Of a stretch of 25,222 nucleotides of DNA, positions 1 through 7,140 are shown in pieces (within the stretch, counting starts at the first letter, position 1; every line of letters begins with the position of its first letter). This DNA is from CAYFPX01 sp964501915 (GTDB taxonomy: Bacteria; Myxococcota_A; UBA796; CAJQPC01). The stretch is from contig CAZCVP010000117.1 in the NCBI GenBank assembly GCA_964501915.1, positions 1 to 25,222 on the forward strand. The letters are read 5' to 3'. The translations under genes and the position numbers were made by a program. The notes beneath the pieces were generated by a model. It worked only from the letters and a program-made list of their open reading frames with translations. It was not told where the DNA came from and ran no database searches.

Positions 1-480
1 GTGGGCGCGACCGCTCGGGGGGCTCCAGACGGTGCCGGGCCGCCCAGTGCGTCGCTTGACACGCTCCCGAGAGCGGAACGCCTCCTGCTCGCCAGGTGCG
101 CCCCCCGGGGTCGCTCCCAGCGGTGAGACCTCCGGCCGCCTCGGGGCGGGAGGCGCAGGGGAGGGCGCCGAGGGGAGGGCGCCAAGGCGTCGGTCGGCTC
201 AGGCTCGAAGCGTCTCGCTCCGTCGCCCCTGCCGCCCGAGGTCTCCTGGCCTGGCAGCCGCCGAGTGCTGTCTGGGGCGGGCGGCGGCGGGGAGAGGTCG
301 GCCACCAGCCGCTCGAGCTCGCGCCTGCTCGTCCCGCTGGCCGCCTCCGGGAGCTCCATCTGACCCACCTCCAACTGTCCCCGGGGCGAGTTGCGGCACC
401 GCCCGACGGACGCCTGGCGGGCTCGACCCCGCAGGGGGCTTCAGATGGCGCCGGGGACGCGCTGGGCGTCGCGTGCGGGG
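1..480 (-). pseudogene. Decayed HNH-endonuclease-family relic (multicopy Myxococcota type), runs off left edge
   Basis: Reading leftward from an ATG at 359, the frame stays open to the window edge. It begins MELPEAASGTSRRELERLVA and continues with ADLSPPPPAPDSTRRLP. From memory this resembles the middle of the HNH endonuclease proteins found in many copies in Myxococcota, where a segment like LLEAASGKSRRELE..LVA..AP.PDV..S.RKLP joins an N-terminal helical region to a Pro-rich linker. Upstream (about 370-480), another frame reads RRHLKP...GVRRAVPQLAP, which resembles the preceding part of that family. That would require a frameshift near 370-385. A second frameshift comes from a 14-bp tandem duplication at 157-183; removing one copy joins two open frames. 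No HNH catalytic core is visible; it would lie left of the window. The family call is recall-based and moderate. Whether the ATG at 359 (GGAGG 8 nt before it) is used is unknown. Confidence 0.45.
157..183. repeat. 14-bp tandem duplication (aggggagggcgcc twice)
   Basis: The 13-base string aggggagggcgcc occurs at 157-169 and again at 171-183, giving a 14-bp period. Because 14 is not a multiple of three, the duplication shifts the minus-strand frame of the HNH-like relic. Deleting one unit fuses the frame ending in ...TDALAPSP with a second open frame reading ...RRPEVSPLG... to the window edge. Confidence 0.85.
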
Positions 481-1464
481 AGGGAGGGTGGCGGGCGGCG
501 CCTCTCGGCCGGTCAGGATCCCTCCAACGAGCCAGCGTGGAGCACGGGTGTCGTCGACCAGATCGGCGATCGGTCTCTCGCGCGGGGCCGGGGGCCCTGT
601 CAGCATGTAGACCCCTGCACCCGTGCAGTCGGCGGCCGCACAGCCGTTGCCAGTGAGGACCACGTCGGCCAGGGTCACGCCCGCCTTGTCGACGTGGAGT
701 CCGGCCCCCTGGGAGGCCGTGCCCCCGGTGATCGTCAGTCCCTGGAGCCGGGTCGCCGTGGTCGGACCGCTCACGATGGTCACGACGGGACCACTGCCCG
801 TCCCCTCGATGATCGTCGACGCCGACCCCTCCATGCCCTCGAGCACAACGTCGTGCACCGGCATCACCAGGTCCTCGGACCAGGTGCCTGCCGCGAGGCA
901 GACATGGGCCCCCGCACCCACCGCGTCGAGCGCGTCCTGGACGGTGGCGTGGTGGTGCGGCACGCTGTGGCCGAAGTCCACGACGCCGTCGCAGTCCCGG
1001 TCGGTCCCGTCGCACTGCTCCTCGGCCGACGGGTAGATGTCGCCATCCGTGTCGTCGCAGTCGCCGATCATCACGGTCCAGCCCTCCTCGGCTCCGCAGA
1101 AGGGCTGGCTGACCTCGGCGTCTCCCCACCCGTCGCCGTCGCTGTCGCGGTAGAGCGCGTCGCCGTCCACCGGGTCTTCGTCCACCTCGTCGTCGCAGTC
1201 GTCGTCGACGCCATTGCAGGTCTCGTCGGCCTCGGGGGAGCGCTCCGGGTCCCTGTCGTCGCAGTCGTCGTCGTCGACGCCGTTGCAGACCTCGCTGGCG
1301 CCCGGGTGGACCGCGTCGTTCTCGTCGTCGCAGTCCCCGTTCTCGACGGAGATCCCGTCGCCGTCGGCGTCCCGCTCCTGAGAGGGCTCGGCCGAGTCGA
1401 TCCCGGTCGTCGACTCACCGCACGCGAAGGCCAGAAGCCCGAGGATCACCCACGCTCTCACCAT
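199..1464 (-). CDS. MopE-motif / beta-helix lipoprotein, 3' half disrupted
   Basis: The start at 1464 (MVRAWVILGLLAFACG) has GGAG 7 nt upstream and gives a clean lipoprotein signal peptide with lipobox LAFAC. An in-frame ATG at 1488 lies inside a TATGCT -10-like box and is less likely. After a short acidic linker come at least three Asp/Asn/Cys motifs of the MopE type (DADGDG, GDCDDENDAVHPGA, EVCNGVDDDC, DSDGDGWGD), expected to bind Ca2+ or other metals outside the cell. From about residue 165 to 285 there is a right-handed beta-helix pattern (TIIEGTGSG, LQGLTITGGTAS, VTLADVVLTGN, GAGVYM). After GVYM (about position 600) the protein becomes Arg/Pro/Ala-rich without helix rungs, and it ends at 199 inside the HNH-like relic. 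The intact coding part is therefore about 600-1464. The rest is a chance continuation, so the gene is probably truncated or interrupted. Confidence 0.75.
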   Translation of the reverse strand: MVRAWVILGLLAFACGESTTGIDSAEPSQERDADGDGISVENGDCDDENDAVHPGASEVCNGVDDDDCDDRDPERSPEADETCNGVDDDCDDEVDEDPVDGDALYRDSDGDGWGDAEVSQPFCGAEEGWTVMIGDCDDTDGDIYPSAEEQCDGTDRDCDGVVDFGHSVPHHHATVQDALDAVGAGAHVCLAAGTWSEDLVMPVHDVVLEGMEGSASTIIEGTGSGPVVTIVSGPTTATRLQGLTITGGTASQGAGLHVDKAGVTLADVVLTGNGCAAADCTGAGVYMLTGPPAPRERPIADLVDDTRAPRWLVGGILTGREAPPATLPPRTRRPARPRRHLKPPAGSSPPGVRRAVPQLAPGTVGGGSDGAPGGGQRDEQARARAAGGRPLPAAARPRQHSAAARPGDLGRQGRRSETLRA

Positions 1465-1494
1465 GCCTGCACTCCGTCGAGGGAGCATACTCCG

Positions 1495-1516
1495 GGGGCG
1501 GAACCGACCCCGCCCC
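1495..1516 (-). terminator. Possible terminator hairpin after the CotH gene
   Basis: GGGGCGG (1495-1501) and CCGCCCC (1510-1516) form a 7-bp perfect stem with an 8-nt loop, abutting the stop codon of the CotH gene on the minus strand. There is no T-run, so it may be a weak or Rho-assisted terminator, or it may only separate this gene from the MopE gene's promoter. Confidence 0.3.
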
Positions 1517-3771
1517 TACAGCGCCTCAGCGAACTCCGCGACGAGCACCACGTCCCCGTCGGGCTCCAGCGTGGCCTGCGGGTCGGCACCCAGGACCGGC
1601 AGCGACCATCCCGTGAACGAGAAGCCCTCGGCGGCGTGGGCCGTCAGCTTCACGGGCACACCGAAGAAGTAGGTCCCCTCGAAGGCCTCACCGACGGTGA
1701 TCGCCTCCAGGGTGACCGTGCCTGACCCCGGCGGGTCGACCTCGAGCGAGATCTCCCAGGTGCCCACCAGCCCGAAGTTGTCGAGGATGTGCTGCCGGGC
1801 CCACGCCGGCCGATCCGTCAGCCAGGACTGGACCCTCAGGACGTGACCGTTCCACACCGACAGGCTGGAACCCCAGCGCTGCTGGCTGGTCTCGATCTCG
1901 CCGGCGATCTGCTCCACCATGCCTTCGAAGACAGGCAGGGTCTCCGCCCGCTGGAAGCGGGTGTTCAGCAGGTCGGCGTAGGTGTTGATGAACCGGTCCC
2001 GGAAGCCCCGGTTCTCCAGCAGGTTCCGGAAGAGCGACGTGGACCAGTTCGGGTAGGGCCAGACGACCTTGCCGCCCACGGTGGCGTGCCAGATGTTGTC
2101 GTAGGAGGGGTCGGTCCAGTTGTACCAGCCGGCCTCGGTGTCGTAGAGGGTCCAGCGCCAGCGGCCGTCCTCGGTGCGGGGTCGCCAGAACTGGATGTTG
2201 TTGCCCGGCCAGTCGTAGTTGCCGGAGTAGATCTCGATGACCTGGTAGAGCAGGTACTCCTCGAGGTCGATCCAGTCCTCGACCAGGGCGTACTCGGCCT
2301 CGTCGGACATCTCGCTGAAGACCACGTGGTCCCACAGGGCCATGTAGTCGTCGCTGTCGCCTTCGTTGACGGTCCAGCCGTCGAACTCGAGCATGTCGAG
2401 GTTGCCCGGATCGAGCCCGTGGTGGGAGGCCACGTAGTGGCGATCGGGCTTCTCCCGGGTGTGGTACAGCCCCCAGTACTCGCCGTTGAGGTAGACGATG
2501 GTGGGTCGCCAGGCCTGGACGTCGATGTCCAGGTCGCGCACGAGCTGGTGGCTCAGCGGGTCGCGAAGCTCGGCGTACTGGTCGTCGTGGCCGCCGTTGC
2601 GCAGCACCAGGCGGTGGAACTCGGTGACCGGGTTGTCCGGGAAGAGCGGATGGACGAACGGAGTCATGCCGTAGCCCGAACGGAACAGCAGCCGCAGACT
2701 CTTCTGGTCGAAGGTGCGTGACGCCCCTCCGTGGAGCTTGAGCCCCGCGTCGGTCTCCAGGATCCGGGTGCCGTCGTCCTCGTAGAGCTCCAGGTGGGCG
2801 TCGACCTCCCAGTCCTCCCAGATGTTGTGCTCGGAGTAGATGCCACCCTCCGACGAGAACAGGTCGTAGGGATCGACCGTGATCGACCACACGGGCAGGG
2901 TGATCTCCCGGTCGAGGAAGAAGGTCCTCGTCGCCACCCGGCTGGGCCAGAGGCCCTCCTCGACAGCGATGGCCCGCACCACGGTGCTCTCGGACCCGGA
3001 GAGATCGAAGGGCTCGGCGTAGACCGGCGACTCGGTGCTCGGCGGTGTGGAGGCCCCGACCACGTAGTGGACGGTGGCGGCCTCCGAGGAGGTCGCCAGC
3101 TCGACGGTGACCGAGCCCGCATGGAAGACCCCCTCCGGCAGGATCTCCGGGGTCTCGGCGAAGCCGGGCCGCCCCTCGGCCAGGTTCGCCGCGTTGGGGG
3201 TCGGCTCCAGGTAGTAGAGCCACTCGCCATCGGCGGCGCTGCGACCGAGAGACTGGTCGAAGTAGAGCCGGCCGGTCTCGACCCGGTCGTGGAGCCGCCC
3301 ATCGGCGCCGGTGAGCACGAGGGTCTCGCCCTGGGCGCTCAGCTTGAACGGGGCGTGCCCCTCCTTGTCCGAAGCCGGGATCAGTCGGATCTCCCCCGGA
3401 GCGAGGAAGCCCTCGGACAGGACGTAGGCGAAGGGGTCATCGGGATCATCGGAGAGCCCCATGCCCTCGAGGTCCAGCGCGACGTCGTGGGGGTTGATCA
3501 GCTCGACCCAGTCCGGGGTGTCCCCGTCCTTGTCGACCAGGGCCTCCCGGTTGGCGGCACACACCTCGTTGATCCAGACCGGGTGCTCGACGGGGGGGAG
3601 GTCCGAGGTGTCGGCGCCGGGCACGCCCTCGATGTCTCCTCCGGTGTCGGCGGACTCCAGGGGGGCCACCGAACGGTCCGGACGGGTGGCGAGATCGGCC
3701 GGTACGCAGGCCGGAAGCCCGAGCAGCCAGATGAGCGGAGGGAAGAGGTGCACCGCGGACTCCCGGGCCAT
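1516..3771 (-). CDS. Multidomain CotH-kinase lipoprotein (lamin-tail + chitobiase-like + CotH + repeat domain)
   Basis: 751 residues starting at ATG 3771. The N-terminus ends in a lipobox, LLGLPAC, with Cys22. Residues 64-200 look like a lamin-tail domain (VWINEVCAANRE, DWVELINPHDVALDLEGMGL, LAPGEIRL, GETLVLTGADG). Residues 212-288 resemble the chitobiase/FN3-associated beta domain (ATVHYVV...TPPSTESPVYAEPF). Residues 300-605 are a CotH kinase domain: LKLHGGASRTFDQKSLRL at 344-361, GEYWGLYHTREKPDRHYV at 440-457, NYDWPGNN at 528-535, LYDTEAGW at 552-559. The last two fit the Asp/Asn metal-site segments of the family. Residues 673-748 resemble a short bacterial surface-repeat domain (GTVTLEAI...FSFTGW). 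CotH proteins are secreted atypical kinases; this one is probably tethered to the outer envelope. Substrate unknown. This domain combination is common in Myxococcota and Planctomycetota. Confidence 0.9.
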   Translation of the reverse strand: MARESAVHLFPPLIWLLGLPACVPADLATRPDRSVAPLESADTGGDIEGVPGADTSDLPPVEHPVWINEVCAANREALVDKDGDTPDWVELINPHDVALDLEGMGLSDDPDDPFAYVLSEGFLAPGEIRLIPASDKEGHAPFKLSAQGETLVLTGADGRLHDRVETGRLYFDQSLGRSAADGEWLYYLEPTPNAANLAEGRPGFAETPEILPEGVFHAGSVTVELATSSEAATVHYVVGASTPPSTESPVYAEPFDLSGSESTVVRAIAVEEGLWPSRVATRTFFLDREITLPVWSITVDPYDLFSSEGGIYSEHNIWEDWEVDAHLELYEDDGTRILETDAGLKLHGGASRTFDQKSLRLLFRSGYGMTPFVHPLFPDNPVTEFHRLVLRNGGHDDQYAELRDPLSHQLVRDLDIDVQAWRPTIVYLNGEYWGLYHTREKPDRHYVASHHGLDPGNLDMLEFDGWTVNEGDSDDYMALWDHVVFSEMSDEAEYALVEDWIDLEEYLLYQVIEIYSGNYDWPGNNIQFWRPRTEDGRWRWTLYDTEAGWYNWTDPSYDNIWHATVGGKVVWPYPNWSTSLFRNLLENRGFRDRFINTYADLLNTRFQRAETLPVFEGMVEQIAGEIETSQQRWGSSLSVWNGHVLRVQSWLTDRPAWARQHILDNFGLVGTWEISLEVDPPGSGTVTLEAITVGEAFEGTYFFGVPVKLTAHAAEGFSFTGWSLPVLGADPQATLEPDGDVVLVAEFAEAL

Positions 3772-3791
3772 GGTACCCCCGCGATCGACGC

Positions 3792-5192
3792 TCAGAAGTT
3801 CTCCTTCCTGTACCGGAGCCCGAGGGCCCGACAGTGCCCCTTCAGGACCCCACCCAGGGCCCGTGGACCACAGTAGAAGACCGTGGTGTCCGACGCCCCG
3901 TGCTCGGCGGCGACCGCGTCGAGCGTCGGGCCGAAGTCGGGACGCCCCAGGTGGGTGAGCTCCGGCAGGCGGGGCTCAGTGTCAGGAGGACCCGTGACGT
4001 GGAGAGCGATCCGGAAGCGCTCACCGTGGTCCCGGTGCAGGGCCTCCACGAGGTCGATGAACCACTCGAAGGCCCGGTGGTCCCGGTTGACCCACCAGAA
4101 GTACACGATGGACGGCCCCTCGGAGCGGGCCACGAGGCTGCGCAGGATCGACGCGAAGGGCGTGACCCCGATGCCCGCGCACACGAGCACCGCCGTCTCG
4201 CAGCCGAAGATGTCGTTGGACGGCGTGCCATGGGGGCCGTCCATGAAGACCTGGAGCCGGCCCCGGGCGCGGACGACGACCTCGAGCTTGCGTCGGGGCA
4301 GCAGCCCCTCGAACGGGGCCGGGTCGCACCGCCCGATGGCGTCGAAGCGGCTGAAGACGTCGTAGAGCATGCCGCTCCAGTCGCCGAGGCTGCGCACGTG
4401 GAAGGTGAGGTGGCGCGGATCCTCCGGCGGGCTGCTGATGGTGAGCGCGTGCCACTCGAAGCGGGACAGCAGCGGCACGAGCAGGAAGACGTAGTCGCCG
4501 GGCCGGTAGCGGAAGCCCTCGGGCCGCTCGATCACCAGCTCGATCACCTCGCTGGGCAGGGTGTTGGCACCGACCAGACGAGCCGGGGTGCGCATCCGGT
4601 GGAAGCGCACGGCCCGGTCGGCGACGTAGCCGGCGCCCGGCAGGAAGAGCCAGACCGCGAACCAGGTGCTGTGAGCGAACATCACCGCCACGAAGGGCAC
4701 CGCCAGCATGTGGCTGATCAGGAAGACCTCGTAGAAGCCCCGGCGACGTCGCACCCGCGCCAGGGAGAAGACCCAGACCGCACCGTAGAGCAGCAGCACG
4801 ACCGCCCCGCTCTGGTTGATCGGGTCGGCCCGGATCGTCGCGGGGTCGAGGCCAAGCTGGCGGTAGTGCGCGACATAGGCCACGGTGTGCAGCACGGCGA
4901 GGCCCAGCACCACGTGGCCGACCAGGCGGTGGAAGTTGGTCGCCTTCTCCAGGGGGAGCACCTCGCCGAGGCCGAGGCGGCGGAGCCTGGACACGAAGAG
5001 ACGCATCATCGGCACCAGCAGCAGTGCACAGTTCAGCTGCAGAGCGAGGCCGGTGCCCACCGCCAGGGCCTGGACCGGGTCGGGCTGGCCGCGGGCCCCG
5101 AGGGCGAACAGCAGGAGGTTCAGGGCACCATAGGCCACCAGTCCGGCGATCTTCGGAGCGCTGTTGACCAGGTAGATCGGCGAGAAGACCAT
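3792..5192 (-). CDS. NOX2-like NADPH oxidase (ferric-reductase-fold transmembrane flavocytochrome)
   Basis: 466 residues from ATG 5192, with a GGGAG Shine-Dalgarno about 9 nt upstream. An N-terminal six-helix-type membrane domain contains LNCALLLVPMMR and NFHRLVGH. Candidate bis-haem ligands are His88/His102 in one helix and His161/His174 in another; spacings of 14 and 13 equal those of human NOX2 (101/115, 209/222). The FAD motif is HALTISSPP (248-256, NOX HPFTLTSAP). The NADPH-binding region contains MDGPHGTPSND and AGIGVTPFASIL, almost word-for-word NOX2, then AFEWFIDL, YCGPRAL, and the terminal KENF that ends eukaryotic NOX proteins. Predicted activity is transfer of electrons from cytosolic NADPH via FAD and two haems to O2 on the outer face, making superoxide; ferric reduction is the main alternative. 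There are no EF hands. It neighbours the CotH gene with only 20 bp between, possibly co-transcribed. Confidence 0.92.
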   Translation of the reverse strand: MVFSPIYLVNSAPKIAGLVAYGALNLLLFALGARGQPDPVQALAVGTGLALQLNCALLLVPMMRLFVSRLRRLGLGEVLPLEKATNFHRLVGHVVLGLAVLHTVAYVAHYRQLGLDPATIRADPINQSGAVVLLLYGAVWVFSLARVRRRRGFYEVFLISHMLAVPFVAVMFAHSTWFAVWLFLPGAGYVADRAVRFHRMRTPARLVGANTLPSEVIELVIERPEGFRYRPGDYVFLLVPLLSRFEWHALTISSPPEDPRHLTFHVRSLGDWSGMLYDVFSRFDAIGRCDPAPFEGLLPRRKLEVVVRARGRLQVFMDGPHGTPSNDIFGCETAVLVCAGIGVTPFASILRSLVARSEGPSIVYFWWVNRDHRAFEWFIDLVEALHRDHGERFRIALHVTGPPDTEPRLPELTHLGRPDFGPTLDAVAAEHGASDTTVFYCGPRALGGVLKGHCRALGLRYRKENF

Positions 5193-5239
5193 CGAGCAGC
5201 TCCCGGCCCGAAGAACTCCCTTCGAGGACCAGGATGGGA

Positions 5240-5905
5240 CTATCCGGCCCCGGCCCGATCCTTCATCCCCCGCGGCGGCGGGTCCTTCGGCACCCGCGGC
5301 TCGGGCGGCTGCCGGTACTCGTAGCGCTTCCAGTCCAGCGCGGTGGTGTCCAGCTCACCGGACCCGATCGCCTCCCGTACCCGATCCAGCCAGGCCAGCT
5401 CGGCCTCCAGGGCGAGCATCGGGCGCTCGAAGCCCAGGGCCACCAGCGGGAGACCCTGCTCCCGGCTCCACGCGAGGCGCTCGCGGAGGAAGCCGAGGCG
5501 ACCGGAGAGGGTGGCCCGCCCGGCATCGAGGGCCTCCAGCGCCTGTTCAGGCGGGAGGTGAGGCAGGGCGTAGATGCCCAGGTCGATCTCGGAGTGGGGA
5601 TGGTCCGGCGTGGCGAGGTGCTCGGCGGTCTCCGCCGCGAGGCGGTCCCGACCCACCGTCGTGATCTCGTAGACCTTGCGCGGAGCCGCGCGACCCTCCT
5701 CCAGGGTGGAGGTGACCAGCTCGGAGGCCTCCAGGCGCTTGAGCGCCCCATAGATCGACGACCGCTTGACGGCCGCCCAGTACCGGAACCCGCGGTTCCA
5801 GACCAGGCGCTCCAGCTGGTAGCCGTGGGCCGGTCCCTCTGCGAGCAGGGCCAACACCAGGAAGGCGGCGTTGGGCAGGGGCTTGGAAACAGGTGCTGGG
5901 GGCAT
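5240..5905 (-). CDS. PadR-family transcriptional repressor
   Basis: 221 residues from ATG 5905. A longer in-frame extension upstream only overlaps the radical SAM gene and has no coding character. Residues 10-90 form the PadR winged helix: FLVLALLAEGPAHGYQLERL, KRSSIYGALKRLEASELV, then a wing TLEEGRAAPRKVYEITTVGRD (reading across 65-88). The C-terminal half is a helical dimerisation domain (ALDAGRATLSGRLGFLRERL, EAELAWLDRVREAI), as in PadR_C proteins, and ends in a charged Pro-rich tail. It is the last gene of a three-gene minus-strand unit, 29 nt after the radical SAM stop and with no clear Shine-Dalgarno of its own, so it may be translationally coupled. PadR proteins commonly autoregulate. 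The palindrome at 7044-7065 in front of the unit is the obvious candidate operator. Inducer unknown. Confidence 0.88.
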   Translation of the reverse strand: MPPAPVSKPLPNAAFLVLALLAEGPAHGYQLERLVWNRGFRYWAAVKRSSIYGALKRLEASELVTSTLEEGRAAPRKVYEITTVGRDRLAAETAEHLATPDHPHSEIDLGIYALPHLPPEQALEALDAGRATLSGRLGFLRERLAWSREQGLPLVALGFERPMLALEAELAWLDRVREAIGSGELDTTALDWKRYEYRQPPEPRVPKDPPPRGMKDRAGAG

Positions 5906-5934
5906 GGTGCGTCGGGTCAGTGGTGGTCGATCAC

Positions 5935-6609
5935 TCAGAGCGCGTCGAGCTGCTCCGGCTGGTCCACCAGGTGCGGGAAGAGCGGCCCCAGGAACACGAA
6001 GGTCCTCAGTCCCGCCGCGTTGAGCTCGGCCAGGGCTTCGAGGCGCCGGCTGACCGGGGGTGCCTGGCGCTCGAAGCACCGGCTCAGCTCGTCGTGGGCC
6101 GTGGTCAGGGAGAGGCCCACGTCGCTGTCCAGCTGCGAGAGCAGGTCGATGTCCCGGGTGACGAGGGGGCCCTTGGTCATCACCATCAGCCGTCTGTGGT
6201 GGAGCAACAGCCCCAGCGCACGGCGGGTGAGCTGGAAGCGGCGCTCCACCCCCTGGTAGGGGTCGGTGACCGAGGACATCACGATCGCCGCGTCGCGCGC
6301 CCGACCCCGCCGCAGCTCGCGGTCGAGCACCTGGTGGAGGTTGGCCTTCACGTGGACCCAGGTTCCCCAGTCCCCGTCGGGACGGCCCAGGTGGCGCCCC
6401 ATGAAGGTGGCGTAGCAGTAGGTGCAGCCGAAGGCGCAGCCGCCGCAGGGGTTGATGCCCAGGTCCATGCCCGGGACCCGGGAGCGCCCCAGGATGCTGG
6501 AGGCCCGGACCTGCCGTAGGCCTCGCGCCCGAGCCAGGGCCGGGCTGCCCCAGCGAGGCAGCTCAGCCAGGGGGAGGCCGCACTGTTCGGGTCGAGAGTC
6601 GAGGCCCAT
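5935..6609 (-). CDS. Short radical SAM protein, SplB/Rv2578c-like (C-terminally truncated?)
   Basis: 224 residues from ATG 6609, three bases after the stop of the upstream membrane-protein gene. The cluster motif is Cys58-x3-Cys62-x2-Cys65 in CGGCAFGCTYCYATF, preceded by GINP as in the spore-photoproduct-lyase-like family (COG1533). Further family signatures are VHVKANLHQVLDREL, IVMSSVTDPYQGVERRFQLTR, VMTKGPLVTRDIDLL, VGLSLTT and TFVFLGPLFPHLVDQPEQLDAL. The protein stops right there; relatives usually continue for several tens of residues with the last barrel strands. No continuation is apparent in the sequence between 5905 and 5935. It is therefore either a naturally short form or a truncated gene. 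Function in this subfamily is unproven (DNA-repair-like or RNA/protein modification are guesses). Expected to be cytoplasmic with a 4Fe-4S cluster. Confidence 0.85.
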   Translation of the reverse strand: MGLDSRPEQCGLPLAELPRWGSPALARARGLRQVRASSILGRSRVPGMDLGINPCGGCAFGCTYCYATFMGRHLGRPDGDWGTWVHVKANLHQVLDRELRRGRARDAAIVMSSVTDPYQGVERRFQLTRRALGLLLHHRRLMVMTKGPLVTRDIDLLSQLDSDVGLSLTTAHDELSRCFERQAPPVSRRLEALAELNAAGLRTFVFLGPLFPHLVDQPEQLDAL

Positions 6610-6612
6610 GGC

Positions 6613-7029
6613 TCAACCCAGGAAGTGAAGCGCCAACACGATCGTGAAGGTGCTGATCACGCCGAAGACCGCCTCGATGGCCAGCAGGCGGTTGGGGTAG
6701 GTGCTCTGGATCCACATGTTCCAGAAGCGCGGGTAGACGCGCACACCCGAGAACAAGACCGCCAGCGCCACGGCGCCCCCGAGCCCCTCCATGCCGAGCA
6801 GGGGCCGCAGCCAGAAGTAGCCCAGGGCCAGGATCCAGATCTCGACCTGGGTGCCGGAGACCTGGGTGACCAGGTAGCGGGGGCGGGAAGGCCAGTCCTT
6901 CACGCCGGGCTCGTCCTTCATGGCCTGCTGGTAGAGGCCGTCGACGAGCGGGTTTCCGTAGAGGGCTCCGGTGACGACGAAGTGGATGACTCCGGCGACG
7001 AGGCCCCAGAGGAGTGCGTCGAGCAGCAT
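6613..7029 (-). CDS. Small multi-pass membrane protein, first gene of PadR operon
   Basis: 138 residues from ATG 7029, with a strong AAGGAG Shine-Dalgarno. Four hydrophobic segments are visible: ALLWGLVAGVIHFVVTGALY (about 5-24), VEIWILALGYFWLR (about 62-75), GAVALAVLFSGVRVY (about 85-99) and LLAIEAVFGVISTFTIVLAL (about 114-133). A polar loop after the first holds QQAMKDEPGVKDWPSRPRY. I do not recognise a named family. Its position directly behind a well-formed promoter and operator-like palindrome, and ahead of a radical SAM gene and a PadR regulator, suggests it is the main regulated product. It could be an inducible stress or drug-response membrane protein, but that is inference. Confidence 0.8.
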   Translation of the reverse strand: MLLDALLWGLVAGVIHFVVTGALYGNPLVDGLYQQAMKDEPGVKDWPSRPRYLVTQVSGTQVEIWILALGYFWLRPLLGMEGLGGAVALAVLFSGVRVYPRFWNMWIQSTYPNRLLAIEAVFGVISTFTIVLALHFLG

Positions 7030-7043
7030 GGTTCAACTCCTTG

Positions 7044-7065
7044 AATAGTTCAGTGCTGGACTATT
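7044..7065. promoter_or_regulatory. 22-bp imperfect palindrome, candidate PadR operator
   Basis: The two halves, AATAGTTCAGT and its opposite GCTGGACTATT, match their reverse complements at 18 of 22 positions, with perfect AATAGT/ACTATT ends. This AT-rich element is unusual in such a GC-rich sequence. It overlaps the -10 region and likely start site of the minus-strand promoter and ends 14 bp before the first start codon. A repressor bound here would block transcription. The PadR protein encoded at the end of the same unit is the natural candidate. Confidence 0.65.
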
Positions 7066-7089
7066 ACAACGGCATCCCATCCCTGTCAA
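7061..7089 (-). promoter_or_regulatory. Sigma-70-type promoter of the membrane protein/radical SAM/PadR unit
   Basis: On the minus strand a perfect TTGACA -35 (7089-7084) is followed either by TAATAG after 17 nt (7066-7061) or by TGTAAT after 15 nt (7068-7063). TGTAAT matches the -10 consensus at five of six bases but at a short spacing; TAATAG has ideal spacing but fewer matches. Transcription would start about 25-30 nt before the ATG at 7029, within the palindrome. Confidence 0.65.
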
Positions 7090-7140
7090 GGGCGTGAGGT
7101 CCTCAGGCAGGGCCTGAGGTTCGACATCGACCTGCCCGAC

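Noticed and set aside
391..1725. A 444-codon plus-strand open frame opposite the first MopE gene
   Set aside because: Val/Ala/Asp repeats that are the complement of the metal motifs; no signal peptide or domain.
5906..6079. N-terminal extension of the PadR protein to an ATG at 6079
   Set aside because: It overlaps the radical SAM gene in another frame and is Pro/Arg/Ala-rich; the PadR domain begins properly from ATG 5905.
7020..7045. GGTTCAACTCC, resembling a tRNA T-loop
   Set aside because: It is the complement of the Shine-Dalgarno and start of the 7029 gene; no acceptor or anticodon stem can be built around it.
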